NCBI GenBank assembly: GCA_963798705.1
Contig: CAWCTW010000005.1
Span: 2,232,001-2,296,000 of the forward strand
Reading direction: 5' to 3'
Length of the DNA stretch: 64,000 nt
Origin: AC-56 sp963798705
GTDB lineage: Bacteria > Actinomycetota > Thermoleophilia > Solirubrobacterales > 70-9
A program made the translations under genes and the position numbers. Positions 1-6,540 of this stretch are shown here, one piece after another; the stretch's first letter is position 1, and each line of letters starts with the position of its first letter. The notes under the pieces were generated by a model that did not search any database, was not told where the DNA came from, and saw nothing but the letters and a program-made list of their open reading frames with translations.

Positions 1-916
1 GAAGGGCCCCCGGGCTCGGGCGCTCTTCGCGGGCGTCGCCGCCCATTCGTTCAGCCCGTTCGGCAGGCCGATGAGCTCGGCGGTCGGCATGGCGCTGGTC
101 TGCGCGGGCCACGCCTTCGGGTGGGCGGTGGCGCGGGGCGGGTCGCGGTCGATCACGGATGCCCTGGCGGCGGTGGTCCGAGAGCACGGTGGCGCGATCG
201 AGACGGGGGTTCGCGTGCGCTCGCTGTCCGAGCTCCCGCCGGCCGACGTCGTGGCGCTGGACCTTGCCCCCGAGGCGGTTGCGGACGTCGCCGGCGATCG
301 CCTTCCGCGGCGCGTCGCGCGGGCGTACCGGCGCTACCGGCATGGTCCAGGCGCGTTCAAGCTCGACCTTGCGGTCGAGGACGGGGTGCCGTGGACCAAC
401 GAGGCCTGCCGGCGCGCGGGGACCGTCCACGTCGCCGGCGCGCTGGAGGAGCTCGGCGCCGCGGAGCGAGCGATCAACGGCGGCCGGATGCCGGAGCGCC
501 CCTTCGTCCTGGTCGCTCAGCAGTACCTGGCCGATCCCGATCGCTCGCCGGGAAACGTCCATCCGGTATGGGCGTACGCGCACGTCCCGAACGGCTACGC
601 CGGCGACGCCGAGGAGGCGATGATCGCCCAGATCGAGCGTTTCGCCCCGGGCCTTCGCGATCGGATCGTGGCGTCGGCGTCGCGGTCCACGGCTCAGATC
701 GCCGCCGCCAACACCAACTTCGTGGGCGGGGACATCATCAACGGGGCCAACACGCCGGTCCAGGTGGTGATCCGGCCGCGGCTGGCGCTCGACCCGTACA
801 GCACCGGCATTCCAGGCGTGTTCGTCTGCTCGGCGGCGACGCCGCCCGGCGCCGGGGTCCACGGCATCTGCGGCTACAACGCGGCCCGGGTCGCGCTCCG
901 CCACCTGCGGACCTGA
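1..916 (+). CDS. Phytoene dehydrogenase-like FAD oxidoreductase, 3' part
   Basis: The frame is open from the first bases, so the gene starts upstream of the window; about 304 residues are visible. The visible start (RARALFAGVAAHS) and the C-terminal stretch ending in GAGVHGICGYNAARVALRHL match the FAD-closing end of the phytoene desaturase/amine oxidase-like family, where the GxGVHGxxGYxAA pattern contacts the cofactor. The Rossmann GxGxxG motif must lie upstream. Such proteins oxidise or isomerise polyene or other lipophilic substrates with FAD; the substrate cannot be read from this part. The stop is at 914-916. An ATG at 71 is internal and not the true start. Confidence 0.8.
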   Translation, partial: KGPRARALFAGVAAHSFSPFGRPMSSAVGMALVCAGHAFGWAVARGGSRSITDALAAVVREHGGAIETGVRVRSLSELPPADVVALDLAPEAVADVAGDRLPRRVARAYRRYRHGPGAFKLDLAVEDGVPWTNEACRRAGTVHVAGALEELGAAERAINGGRMPERPFVLVAQQYLADPDRSPGNVHPVWAYAHVPNGYAGDAEEAMIAQIERFAPGLRDRIVASASRSTAQIAAANTNFVGGDIINGANTPVQVVIRPRLALDPYSTGIPGVFVCSAATPPGAGVHGICGYNAARVALRHLRT

Positions 917-940
917 CCTGATCCTCCCCGCGGCCATGGA

Positions 941-1228
941 TTGGCGACGTCGACGACGGGGTATCCGCCGGCCGAGATGGACCTCGATGCTCGGCTGACG
1001 GCGCTCTACGACGATCTTGGTGACGCGCAGGGCGAGCTGAAGGACAACGGCGCCCTCGGACAGGTCTTCAACGGTCTGCTCGACGAGGTCAGGGAGCAGC
1101 ACGGCGACGACCCGGTGATCTCCGAGATCGAGCTGATGGGCTTCAACTTCAACGGCCACACCGCCTCGAGCGCGGAATCGCTCCGAACCGTGGTCGGCCA
1201 GATGCGAGCCGTCGTCCGCGGCGGCTAG
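941..1228 (+). CDS. Small hypothetical protein (95 aa)
   Basis: This acidic 95-residue protein lies 24 bp downstream of the oxidoreductase. The TTG at 941 gives the longest form; an ATG at 977 (MDLDARLTALYDDLG) is the alternative and fits the start of the predicted helix better. The middle is helical and charged, and the end contains a hydrophobic and Asn-rich patch (IELMGFNFNGHTASS). I see no signal peptide, membrane segment or known motif. It is the last chromosomal gene before the integrated element's left boundary at 1309. Function unknown. Confidence 0.5.
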   Translation: MATSTTGYPPAEMDLDARLTALYDDLGDAQGELKDNGALGQVFNGLLDEVREQHGDDPVISEIELMGFNFNGHTASSAESLRTVVGQMRAVVRGG

Positions 1229-1305
1229 CTACGCCAGCGGCCGACGGCTCGCCGTGCAAGAGCCCGAGCCGGCGCAGCGCACCCTCGCGGCGCGCCCGAC
1301 GGTGA

Positions 1306-1999
1306 CTACTCAGCGGAGAGGGTGTGTTGCACGTACCGCGAAATGCCTGCATCTAGGCGCCCTCCTCCTGCGCCTGCTGCAGGCGTGCTGCAAGTGCGCG
1401 TGACGTTCTCGGCGTATGCGTTGCGGATTCGACGCCGCGCATCGACCTCCGAGGGATGGCCGTAGGTGTCCATCACGAGCTTGCCGTGATCGGAGTGGTC
1501 GAGCTGATGGGCGATTGCCCACGGCTCGACACCGCGGAGCATCAGGTCGGTTGCGCAGGCGTGGCGCAGGTCGTAGGGATCAAGCTCGGGACGGTCGTAG
1601 GCGATCCGCACCTTGTCGAAGTTCCGGTGCAGGATGCCGGTGCTGAACTGCCGCCCGGTCTTGGAGACGAACACCCAGCGGGAGTCGAATGCCTCGCAGC
1701 CGCAGCGCCTCGGGAACGAGGACGATCTTGCGGCGGGCAGTGCTCGTCTTGGTGCCATCGACCAAGAGTTCGACGCTCTCAATCTGCGCCCGCTCAAGCA
1801 CGTAGGACTCGCTTGGCCGGATGCCAGTGAAGCCAGCGACAAGGACCCAGGCCCGCATGACCAGCCCGAAGGCGTTGTCGAAGGCGCCGAGCCGGTACTC
1901 GGGGGCGCTCTGGAGATACCACTTACAGATGCGCTCGAACTGGCACCCGCGGATGTCGGGACGGGGATCGAGTTGGTGGAGGAGGTCGGAGAGGGGCAC
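1306..1999 (-). pseudogene. Broken tyrosine recombinase (integrase), fused at its 5' end to a foreign stump
   Basis: Two minus-strand frames together give one integrase. The upper frame (1999 to about 1700) carries the box I region, VAGFTGIRPSESYVLERAQ, with the catalytic Arg. The lower frame (about 1700 to 1306) carries the strand with VFVSKTGRQF, box II as DPYDLRHACATDLMLRG, and the end HQLDHSD...MDTYGHPS with the nucleophilic Tyr. The frameshift lies near 1695-1705, after KIVLVPEAL. The first ~36 residues (1892-1999) do not look like an integrase arm-binding domain; they resemble the N-terminus of large restriction/helicase proteins (QFERICKWYLQSAPEYR). The stop TAG at 1306-1308 is just outside the attachment repeat, so the last codons are written in the att core. 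The gene cannot make a full enzyme unless frameshifting occurs. Confidence 0.75.
1309..1324. repeat. Distal attachment site (att copy 1 of integrated element)
   Basis: The 16 bases CTCAGCGGAGAGGGTG are repeated exactly, in the same orientation, at 6937-6952, where they cover the last 11 bases of tRNA-Ser(GGA) plus 5 flanking bases. A tyrosine integrase remnant ends at this copy. This is the normal arrangement for an element integrated in the 3' end of a tRNA gene: the tRNA is restored at one end and a 3' fragment is duplicated at the other. Identity stops on both sides (1308 a against 6936 g; 1325 t against 6953 g). Confidence 0.85.
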
Positions 2000-2155
2000 G
2001 GGATGACCGCCTAAGGTCGAGGCTGCTTGGGAACGTGCGTGATCACGCCGGATGGCCGCTGCGTTCTCTCGACTGAGTCCTGCCGCACCGGAAGAAATCA
2101 GGCTCCGTGGCGTCCTTGTCTATGAACGACCCTTTCCGACCAAGGAGAACCCAAG

Positions 2156-2269
2156 ATGACGCTCAGCCGAAACACCTGGATCGCAATCGGAGTCCTCATG
2201 GCGGTCGCGGCGATCGTCGCGACAGGTCTATTCGCGTCGGGCGGCGGTGGCGCGGGCGGCGCTTACTAA
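2156..2269 (+). CDS. Small single-span membrane protein (37 aa)
   Basis: A strong ribosome site (AAGGAG, 2141-2146) sits 9 bases before the ATG at 2156. The 37-residue product has a short polar N-terminus (MTLSRNTW), one hydrophobic helix of about 20 residues (IAIGVLMAVAAIVATGLF) and a Gly-rich tail ending in GGAY. This is the shape of small inner-membrane proteins. It has no recognisable family and lies inside the integrated element, just upstream of another small reading frame. It is shorter than usual gene-calling limits. Confidence 0.6.
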   Translation: MTLSRNTWIAIGVLMAVAAIVATGLFASGGGGAGGAY

Positions 2270-2291
2270 CCCGCGCGTAGGGCCCAATGAG

Positions 2292-2450
2292 ATGACCGAT
2301 CAGCAAGCACGTGAGTTCGTGGAGCTGCTGGCGGTGCCCGAAGCCGCCGAGCCGCCGCCCTGCCCCATCTGCGGGTGCGGTCACCCGCTTGAAACCAGAT
2401 GTGCCCACTTGACTGACCGCCGTCCCGAAGCCCCCCGGCTGCGGGAGTAG
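2292..2450 (+). CDS. Small Cys-containing hypothetical protein (52 aa)
   Basis: The frame is open from 2247, but the first ATG is at 2292 (MTDQQAREFVELL). The product has an acidic helix followed by CPICGCGHPLETRC, which contains four Cys and one His in a zinc-knuckle-like spacing, and an Arg-rich end. There is no clear ribosome site, so the start and even the reality of the gene are uncertain. It lies between the 37-residue membrane protein and the first SnoaL gene of the element. Confidence 0.35.
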   Translation: MTDQQAREFVELLAVPEAAEPPPCPICGCGHPLETRCAHLTDRRPEAPRLRE

Positions 2451-2635
2451 GCCAGGTGGCATCAGCGCTCGCGGCTCGCGCTCCATCTGCGGGAAACCCC
2501 GGATGTTTCGGCCCGCGGAGCGTGCAAGCCTGAATACGTAAGAACGGCACCCAAGACCAAGAGGGACCAGAAGCCGCAACCATAAGAGACCCTTGGCGCC
2601 TTGGGTGTTCGCTCTTTGCCCGGGCCCCGGCGCGA

Positions 2636-2641
2636 GATACT
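2636..2641 (+). promoter_or_regulatory. -10-like box for leaderless SnoaL transcript (copy 1)
   Basis: GATACT lies 9 bases before the ATG at 2651 with no Shine-Dalgarno sequence between. That spacing would place transcription start at or next to the A of the ATG. The surrounding block (GCGAGATACTGCGCGG, then CG and ATGTCGCAGGAGAACGT) recurs before two other SnoaL genes at 3687-3692 and 5305-5310. A good -35 is not obvious. Confidence 0.5.
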
Positions 2642-2650
2642 GCGCGGGCG

Positions 2651-3052
2651 ATGTCGCAGGAGAACGTCGACGTTGTCCGCACATTCTACGAGCGCTGGGA
2701 CGCGCAGAACCTCGCCCCCGCGTTTGAACTGCTGTCGCCGAACGTCGAGTGGCACACCGATCCGGCGAGCCTCAGCGCCGGAAAGACGGTTCACGGAGTG
2801 AAAGCCCTGCTCGCACACATGGACGATCTGCACGAGACCACCCTGCGGGAGACCGGATATATCGAGCGGATCGTCGATCTCGGTGAAGAGGTCCTCGTCC
2901 TTGAGCGAGAGATCTACGTTGGCCGCGCCAGCGGCGTCCGCGTCGAGGCGCGAACCGGCGGGATCTATACGGTTGCGGAGGGCCGCATTGTTCGCGTACG
3001 CGGCTTCATGAGTTATGAGGACGCCCTCGAAGCCGCCGGGCTTTCGGAGTAG
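2651..3052 (+). CDS. SnoaL-like / NTF2-fold protein 1
   Basis: This 133-residue protein has the SnoaL-like (NTF2 cone-fold) layout: an N-terminal helix (MSQENVDVVRTFYERW), the 'AFELLSPNVEWH' strand and Trp near residues 29-40, a central helix-strand region and a C-terminal sheet, ending in the family tail DALEAAGLSE. Family members are often small cytoplasmic hydrolases or isomerases or ligand-binding proteins; the substrate cannot be predicted here. It starts at an ATG 9 bases after a GATACT box and appears leaderless. Its stop TAG (3050-3052) is followed after three bases by another ATGTCGCAGGAG, a decayed next copy. Confidence 0.85.
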   Translation: MSQENVDVVRTFYERWDAQNLAPAFELLSPNVEWHTDPASLSAGKTVHGVKALLAHMDDLHETTLRETGYIERIVDLGEEVLVLEREIYVGRASGVRVEARTGGIYTVAEGRIVRVRGFMSYEDALEAAGLSE

Positions 3053-3130
3053 GCGATGTCGCAGGAGGCCGTCACCGCGGCGGGCGATGTCGCAGAAGAG
3101 CGTCGCAGTCGCATCGAACTCGACGTGGAC
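3053..3130 (+). pseudogene. Two nested stumps of SnoaL gene starts
   Basis: After the TAG of the preceding gene, GCGATGTCGCAGGAGG appears at 3053, and a second GCGATGTCGCAGAAGAG at 3084, only 31 bases later. Each looks like the first few codons of the SnoaL family (MSQE.., MSQK..), but neither continues into a family-like protein before the next gene's ribosome site at 3188. They are best read as start modules whose gene bodies have been lost. Confidence 0.55.
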
Positions 3131-3204
3131 GGAGGAAGCCGCGGCGGCAATCGCGCTATCCGAGAGCGTTGGTTTCGCGAGCCGCGCAAAGGAGGTTGAC
3201 CGGA

Positions 3205-3612
3205 ATGAACACGAATCAGCAGGAGTCCGACGGCGCGACACGAGTGGCCTACATCCTTGGTGTTCCCTTGGCCGAGAACGTCGTGCGTCAGTGGCCGCAG
3301 ATGGGCGAGATTGTGCGCACCAGCGGGCTCATCGCCGACGTCGAGGGCAACTTCCCCGAACTCACGCTGGAGGTCGGCAGGCGTCTGCAGCTCGATGATG
3401 TCGTCGTGGTCGAGTGGACCGGCAACTACGGTGACGGACGGCTGTACCGGAACGTGACCATCGGCGAGTTGGAGGACGGGCAAGCCGTGCGCGTGACCGA
3501 CTACTGGGGCGAGCCGACCGAGACACCCGAATGGCGAAAACCGTTGACCGATCGGCTCGATATGCCCGGCGACGGGATCTGGCCGGACGCAGAGCACCTC
3601 GGCCACTACTAA
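3205..3612 (+). CDS. SnoaL-like / NTF2-fold protein 2 (variant, SD-led)
   Basis: This 135-residue protein lacks the MSQENV start and the EAAGL tail of its neighbours. Its end, RVTDYWGEPTETPEWR, is the motif of another SnoaL branch; the sheet region GRRLQLDDVVVVEWTG is typical. The ATG at 3205 is chosen because AAAGGAGG lies at 3188-3195, 9 bases upstream; the frame is open from 3169 without a better start. It is the only gene of the cluster with a strong Shine-Dalgarno sequence, so it was probably acquired or arranged separately. Ligand or activity unknown. Confidence 0.8.
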   Translation: MNTNQQESDGATRVAYILGVPLAENVVRQWPQMGEIVRTSGLIADVEGNFPELTLEVGRRLQLDDVVVVEWTGNYGDGRLYRNVTIGELEDGQAVRVTDYWGEPTETPEWRKPLTDRLDMPGDGIWPDAEHLGHY

Positions 3613-3686
3613 GCACGCGCGACCCGCGAGAAACGCGATCACGCAGACCTACGGGCCGAGGCAAGCTCCGATTCGGGCTGCCGCGA

Positions 3687-3692
3687 GATACT
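3687..3692 (+). promoter_or_regulatory. -10-like box for leaderless SnoaL transcript (copy 2)
   Basis: GATACT is followed by GCGCGGGCG and the ATG at 3702, identical in sequence and spacing to the copy at 2636-2641. Identity runs from GCGAG just upstream into the coding sequence as far as GAGAACGTCGA. Confidence 0.5.
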
Positions 3693-3701
3693 GCGCGGGC
3701 G

Positions 3702-4097
3702 ATGTCGCAGGAGAACGTCGAGGTCGTCCGCCGCCTCTACCGAGCGATGAACGCCCACGATGTGGCAGGCGCGACGGAACTGATGAGCCCAGACGCCGAA
3801 TGGATTCCCGACAGCCGGATCGGCGAGCGACCTGTCCGAGGCCGTGAAGAGGTCATCCGGTTCTTCACCGACAGGGCTGAGATGTTCGACGAGCTTCGCA
3901 TCGAACCCGAGCGCCTCTCGGCGACGGAGGACCGAGTCCTCGCCTTCCTCAGCGTGACAGGACGCGGGCAAGCCAGCCACGCAGCGTTTGAGATTCGGAT
4001 CGCTCACTTGTGGACGCTGCGGGACGGGATGCTTGCTCGCGGCGAGGGGTTCGGCGACCGGAGCGAGGCCCTCAAAGCCGCCGGGCTGCGGGAATAG
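3702..4097 (+). CDS. SnoaL-like / NTF2-fold protein 3
   Basis: This 131-residue protein has MSQENVEVVRRLYRAMN at the start, ELMSPDAEWIPDSR with the family Trp, a central GREEVIRFF helix and the tail SEALKAAGLRE. The frame is open further upstream to 3531, but the ATG at 3702 is taken because the conserved family start and the repeated upstream block begin there. It has no Shine-Dalgarno sequence and a GATACT box 9 bases upstream, as expected for a leaderless message. The stop TAG at 4095-4097 is followed after GCG... by a truncated next copy at 4101. Confidence 0.85.
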   Translation: MSQENVEVVRRLYRAMNAHDVAGATELMSPDAEWIPDSRIGERPVRGREEVIRFFTDRAEMFDELRIEPERLSATEDRVLAFLSVTGRGQASHAAFEIRIAHLWTLRDGMLARGEGFGDRSEALKAAGLRE

Positions 4098-4100
4098 GCG

Positions 4101-4238
4101 ATGTCGAGGGAGAACGTGGCGCTTCTTCGCGGCGACGGTGCACAAGTCGGATCGAGTCGGCTTCACCCGAGTAGGAGGAGCGCTGTGAGCCTCGTTATCC
4201 GCTTTGTGCCTCCGTCGATGACCGTCGAGCAGTACGAC
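4101..4238 (+). pseudogene. SnoaL start stump followed by a truncated second gene
   Basis: At 4101 a SnoaL start module (MSRENVALLRG) follows the previous stop by three bases and loses family similarity after about 11 codons. Inside the same frame a second start appears: TAGGAGGAG at 4172-4180 and GTG at 4185, beginning SLVIRFVPPSMTVEQYDEA, which resembles small monooxygenase-like (ABM-type) proteins. That sequence breaks at about 4238, where an inverted piece of another gene begins. The 100-residue open frame covering 4101-4403 is therefore a chimera of fragments. Confidence 0.5.
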
Positions 4239-4292
4239 GAAGCCCGCCCGAATGATCGCGACGTTTTCCTCGGCTCCCATGGTCTCCTCCTG
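4239..4292 (-). pseudogene. Inverted SnoaL start fragment with its ribosome site
   Basis: On the minus strand a perfect-looking gene start is present: AGGAGGAGACC, then ATG at 4280 and MGAEENVAIIRAGF, a SnoaL-type N-terminus. After 14 codons the sequence runs into the truncated plus-strand gene that ends at 4238. The two broken genes are joined head to head, which shows an inversion or an end-joining event within the element. Confidence 0.5.
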
Positions 4293-4454
4293 TTGGCTGG
4301 TCTCGGTCCCGCCCGCGAACCGAACAGGCTGGGGCTGCCCGGCGTTCTCGATGGTTCGCTGACCGAGCCGAGGCCTTTGGAGCCGCGGGGCTGGCGGGCG
4401 TAGTGCGGCGACGATCGGACCGTAACTCGCCAACGCCGCGAGTACCCTCGATCG

Positions 4455-4673
4455 GTGGCCGAGCACGAGTGGCGCCGCCGGGTGCTCCCGGACTGTCTCG
4501 GCAAGGCGCAGGAGGCGGTCGCGCGGCTGCGATCGCAGGGCGTTCGCGCCGACCTCAACGGCGAGTGGCTCGTGTTCGACCTGCGAGCGGTCGAGGGCAG
4601 AGACCCCGATGCCTGGGTGGCGGGGCTGCTCGACCGCGTCTGGCCGCGCTGGCGGGAGTGCGTTAGCGAGTAG
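4455..4673 (+). CDS. Hypothetical protein (72 aa)
   Basis: GTG at 4455 starts a 72-residue, Arg- and Trp-rich protein (CLGKAQEAVARLRSQGVRADL, then WLVFDLRAVEG and WVAGLLDRVWPRWRECV). The alternating helix-strand pattern and normal codon use support a real, soluble protein, but I recognise no family. There is no convincing ribosome site. It lies in the element between the scrambled fragments and a convergent membrane protein gene. Confidence 0.4.
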   Translation: MAEHEWRRRVLPDCLGKAQEAVARLRSQGVRADLNGEWLVFDLRAVEGRDPDAWVAGLLDRVWPRWRECVSE

Positions 4674-4722
4674 ACCGCCGTCTATGTCGCGCCAATCGGG
4701 GCGGGCGCCGTCCCACGGGACG

Positions 4723-5115
4723 TCAGGTCTCCCAGCGTGCCGTCAACTGATAGATGATCGTCACGTCGAGGATGATGATCAAAAACGCCCACAGCGGCGC
4801 CGCCGGGAACCAGACGATCTGGGTGATCGCGTTGACGGCGACGAAGAAGACCGCGGCCCAGCGGGCGGCGGAGCTACCGACGAACAATCCGAGCCCGGTG
4901 AGGGCCATCAGCGAACCGAGGATCAGATGCACCCAGCCCCAGGTGGTGATGTTCGCGACGATCGCCCCGTGGCCGCCGACGACGATGATCTGGTTGTTGA
5001 GGACCGCCGCCAGCCCCCACAACGCGTCCAGCGAGCCGACGATGAACAGGACCACTCCGGCGAAGATCGCCCATCCCGAGGGCTGCCTCTCTGGGACGGA
5101 TCTGGCTGCTTCCAT
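4723..5115 (-). CDS. DUF7144-type four-span membrane protein
   Basis: The 130-residue protein has a short cytoplasmic N-terminus and four hydrophobic segments at roughly residues 15-37, 50-70, 75-97 and 100-122. The pattern GWAIFAGVVLFIVGSLDALWG followed by a WGWVHLILG segment matches the actinobacterial DUF7144 membrane family as I know it; no biochemical function is established. The start ATG at 5115 is preceded by GGGAG. It is intact although it lies in the degraded element. It is convergent with the 72-residue gene and divergent from the next SnoaL pair. Confidence 0.75.
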   Translation of the reverse strand: MEAARSVPERQPSGWAIFAGVVLFIVGSLDALWGLAAVLNNQIIVVGGHGAIVANITTWGWVHLILGSLMALTGLGLFVGSSAARWAAVFFVAVNAITQIVWFPAAPLWAFLIIILDVTIIYQLTARWET

Positions 5116-5304
5116 TGCGTGCTTCTCCCTTCGGTTAGGCGAGCGCTCGAACGACCATTTTCGCCCCGCTCGCGGGACCGCGTTATTCCGTGCTCGATCG
5201 AAGGTAACGCGCCCAGCAGACCGATCAACCGTAGATCAGCGCAGAGTCAACGCGTGAATAGCCGTTGTGTCCGGGCGGCTCGCGCGTAACCCATTCCGTA
5301 GCGA

Positions 5305-5310
5305 GATACT
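5305..5310 (+). promoter_or_regulatory. -10-like box for leaderless SnoaL transcript (copy 3)
   Basis: GATACT, then GCGCGGACG and the ATG at 5320. It differs from the other two copies by one base (GGACG for GGGCG), while the DNA further upstream is unrelated, so the conserved unit is only the box, spacer and first codons. Confidence 0.5.
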
Positions 5311-5319
5311 GCGCGGACG

Positions 5320-5721
5320 ATGTCGCAGGAGAACGTTGAGGTCGTCCTCGATGGCGTTCGTCGCTTCGAGGCTGCCGACTTCGATGGGGTGGCACAGCGT
5401 TGGCATCCCGACAGTCGGATCACGGGTCCCGAGGGCTGGCCTGAGCCGGGTCCGTTTGAGGGCCGGGATGCTGTCATCGGGCAGTTCCGACGCCTCGCTG
5501 CTGATTGGGGACAGAACAGCGTCTCGGATCTGGAGGTGGTCGCGGACCGCGAGGACTGGGTCGTCGTGACGTTTCGCTGGGAGGTGCGAGGCGAGAGGAG
5601 TGGAGCCGCCAGTGCTGCGAGCCTGGCGGCCGCCTATCGACTCAGTGACGGACGGATCAGCGAAGCGCATTTTCGGTGGACCCGCGGCGAGGCCCTCGAA
5701 GCCGCCGGGATTACGGAGTAG
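5320..5721 (+). CDS. SnoaL-like / NTF2-fold protein 4
   Basis: 133 residues with MSQENVEVVLDGVRRFEA at the start, the RWHPDSRI strand, the FEGRDAVIGQF helix, a central sheet (DWVVVTFRWEV) and the tail GEALEAAGITE. Start is the ATG at 5320 in the repeated leaderless block. Its stop TAG (5719-5721) is separated by only GCG from the next gene's ATG, so the pair is probably made from one message with re-initiation. The ligand is unknown; the family includes polyketide cyclases, epoxide hydrolases and many uncharacterised proteins. Confidence 0.85.
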   Translation: MSQENVEVVLDGVRRFEAADFDGVAQRWHPDSRITGPEGWPEPGPFEGRDAVIGQFRRLAADWGQNSVSDLEVVADREDWVVVTFRWEVRGERSGAASAASLAAAYRLSDGRISEAHFRWTRGEALEAAGITE

Positions 5722-5724
5722 GCG

Positions 5725-6123
5725 ATGTCGCGGGAGAACGTCGAGCGGCTGCGTCCCACGCTCGCCGAGTGGGAGCGCGGCAACTTCTCGGCTGGCACGG
5801 AGCTTCTCTCGCCAGACGTGACGCTCTCCGCCTTCGTCCCCGACGGGTGGGTCGTCGCTCGCGGGTGGGAGGAGATTGGCCAGTTCCTGCGCGAGTTCTT
5901 CGCGCAATGGTCGAATTACCGGATCGAGGTTCACGGGCTGGAGCCGGTCGACGACTCGACGGTCCTGATGGAAGGGCGGCAGATCGGGATCGGAAACGCG
6001 AGTGGCGTCGAGATTGCCGACTCGCTGAACATCGTGTTCGAGTTCGAGGGAGACCGGGTCGTCGCCATGTACTGGCATCCAGTGCGCGATGCCGCCCTCG
6101 AAGCCGCCGGGCTCTCGGACTAG
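5725..6123 (+). CDS. SnoaL-like / NTF2-fold protein 5
   Basis: 132 residues: MSRENVERLRPTLAEWERG, TELLSPDVTLSAFVPDG, a helix GWEEIGQFLREFFAQW, sheet residues through VLMEGRQIGIGNASG and the tail DAALEAAGLSD. The start ATG follows the previous TAG by three bases with no ribosome site, so translation probably depends on the upstream gene. Its own TAG (6121-6123) is followed by GCG and the ATG of a broken sixth copy. Confidence 0.85.
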   Translation: MSRENVERLRPTLAEWERGNFSAGTELLSPDVTLSAFVPDGWVVARGWEEIGQFLREFFAQWSNYRIEVHGLEPVDDSTVLMEGRQIGIGNASGVEIADSLNIVFEFEGDRVVAMYWHPVRDAALEAAGLSD

Positions 6124-6126
6124 GCG

Positions 6127-6512
6127 ATGTCGGAGGAGGACGTCGAGATCGTCCGACGACTCAACACGGCTTTCAATGAGTCCCCGGACGAATTACGCTG
6201 GCTTGGCTCTACCACCCCGATGCGGAGTTCCATAGCCCTCCCGAGTGGCCGGAAGGCCGGGTCCATTGCGGGCGAGGAGAGATTGGGGAACTTGCGCGGC
6301 TGTGGACGCATAGCTTCGCGGAGTACCGCTGGGACGAGGCGGACATGGTCGACGCAGGAGATTGCGTCGCCACACTCTGGAAGCACCGTGGTCGGCTTCG
6401 CGACAGCGACGACTGGATCAAGCGAGAGGTCGGTACTGTCTGGTTTGTCCGCGACGGACTGATAGTCCGCGTGCTCAGCTTCTTCTCCTGGGATCAGACC
6501 CTCGAAGCCGCC
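6127..6512 (+). pseudogene. SnoaL-like protein 6, frameshifted and missing its end
   Basis: The start MSEEDVEIVRRLNTAFNESP is in one frame; from about 6200 the family sequence continues in another (ALYHPDAEFHSPPEWPEGR, then GELARLWTHSFAEYRW and WDQTLEAA). The frameshift is near 6195-6205. At 6512, in the middle of the EAAG tail, the sequence switches to an inverted copy of the family junction, so the normal LSE-stop end is missing. Two independent lesions show it is dead. Confidence 0.7.
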
Positions 6513-6540
6513 GTTCTCCTCCGACATCGCCTACTCGGAG
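6512..6540 (-). repeat. Inverted copy of the SnoaL stop-to-start junction
   Basis: Read on the minus strand this is CTCCGAGTAGGCGATGTCGG then AGGAGAACG, i.e. the end of one SnoaL gene (..SE-stop), the GCG spacer and the start of another (MSEEN). It abuts the truncated tail of protein 6 and is followed by nothing family-like, so the junction itself has been moved and inverted without its gene bodies. Confidence 0.6.

Noticed and set aside
4955..5257. Plus-strand frames over the DUF7144 gene
   Set aside because: The minus-strand frame has four clean hydrophobic segments and a ribosome site; the plus frames are its complement.
5236..6078. A 280-residue minus-strand frame over the SnoaL pair
   Set aside because: The plus-strand SnoaL proteins are clear family members; the minus frame contains only the complement of their repeated junctions.
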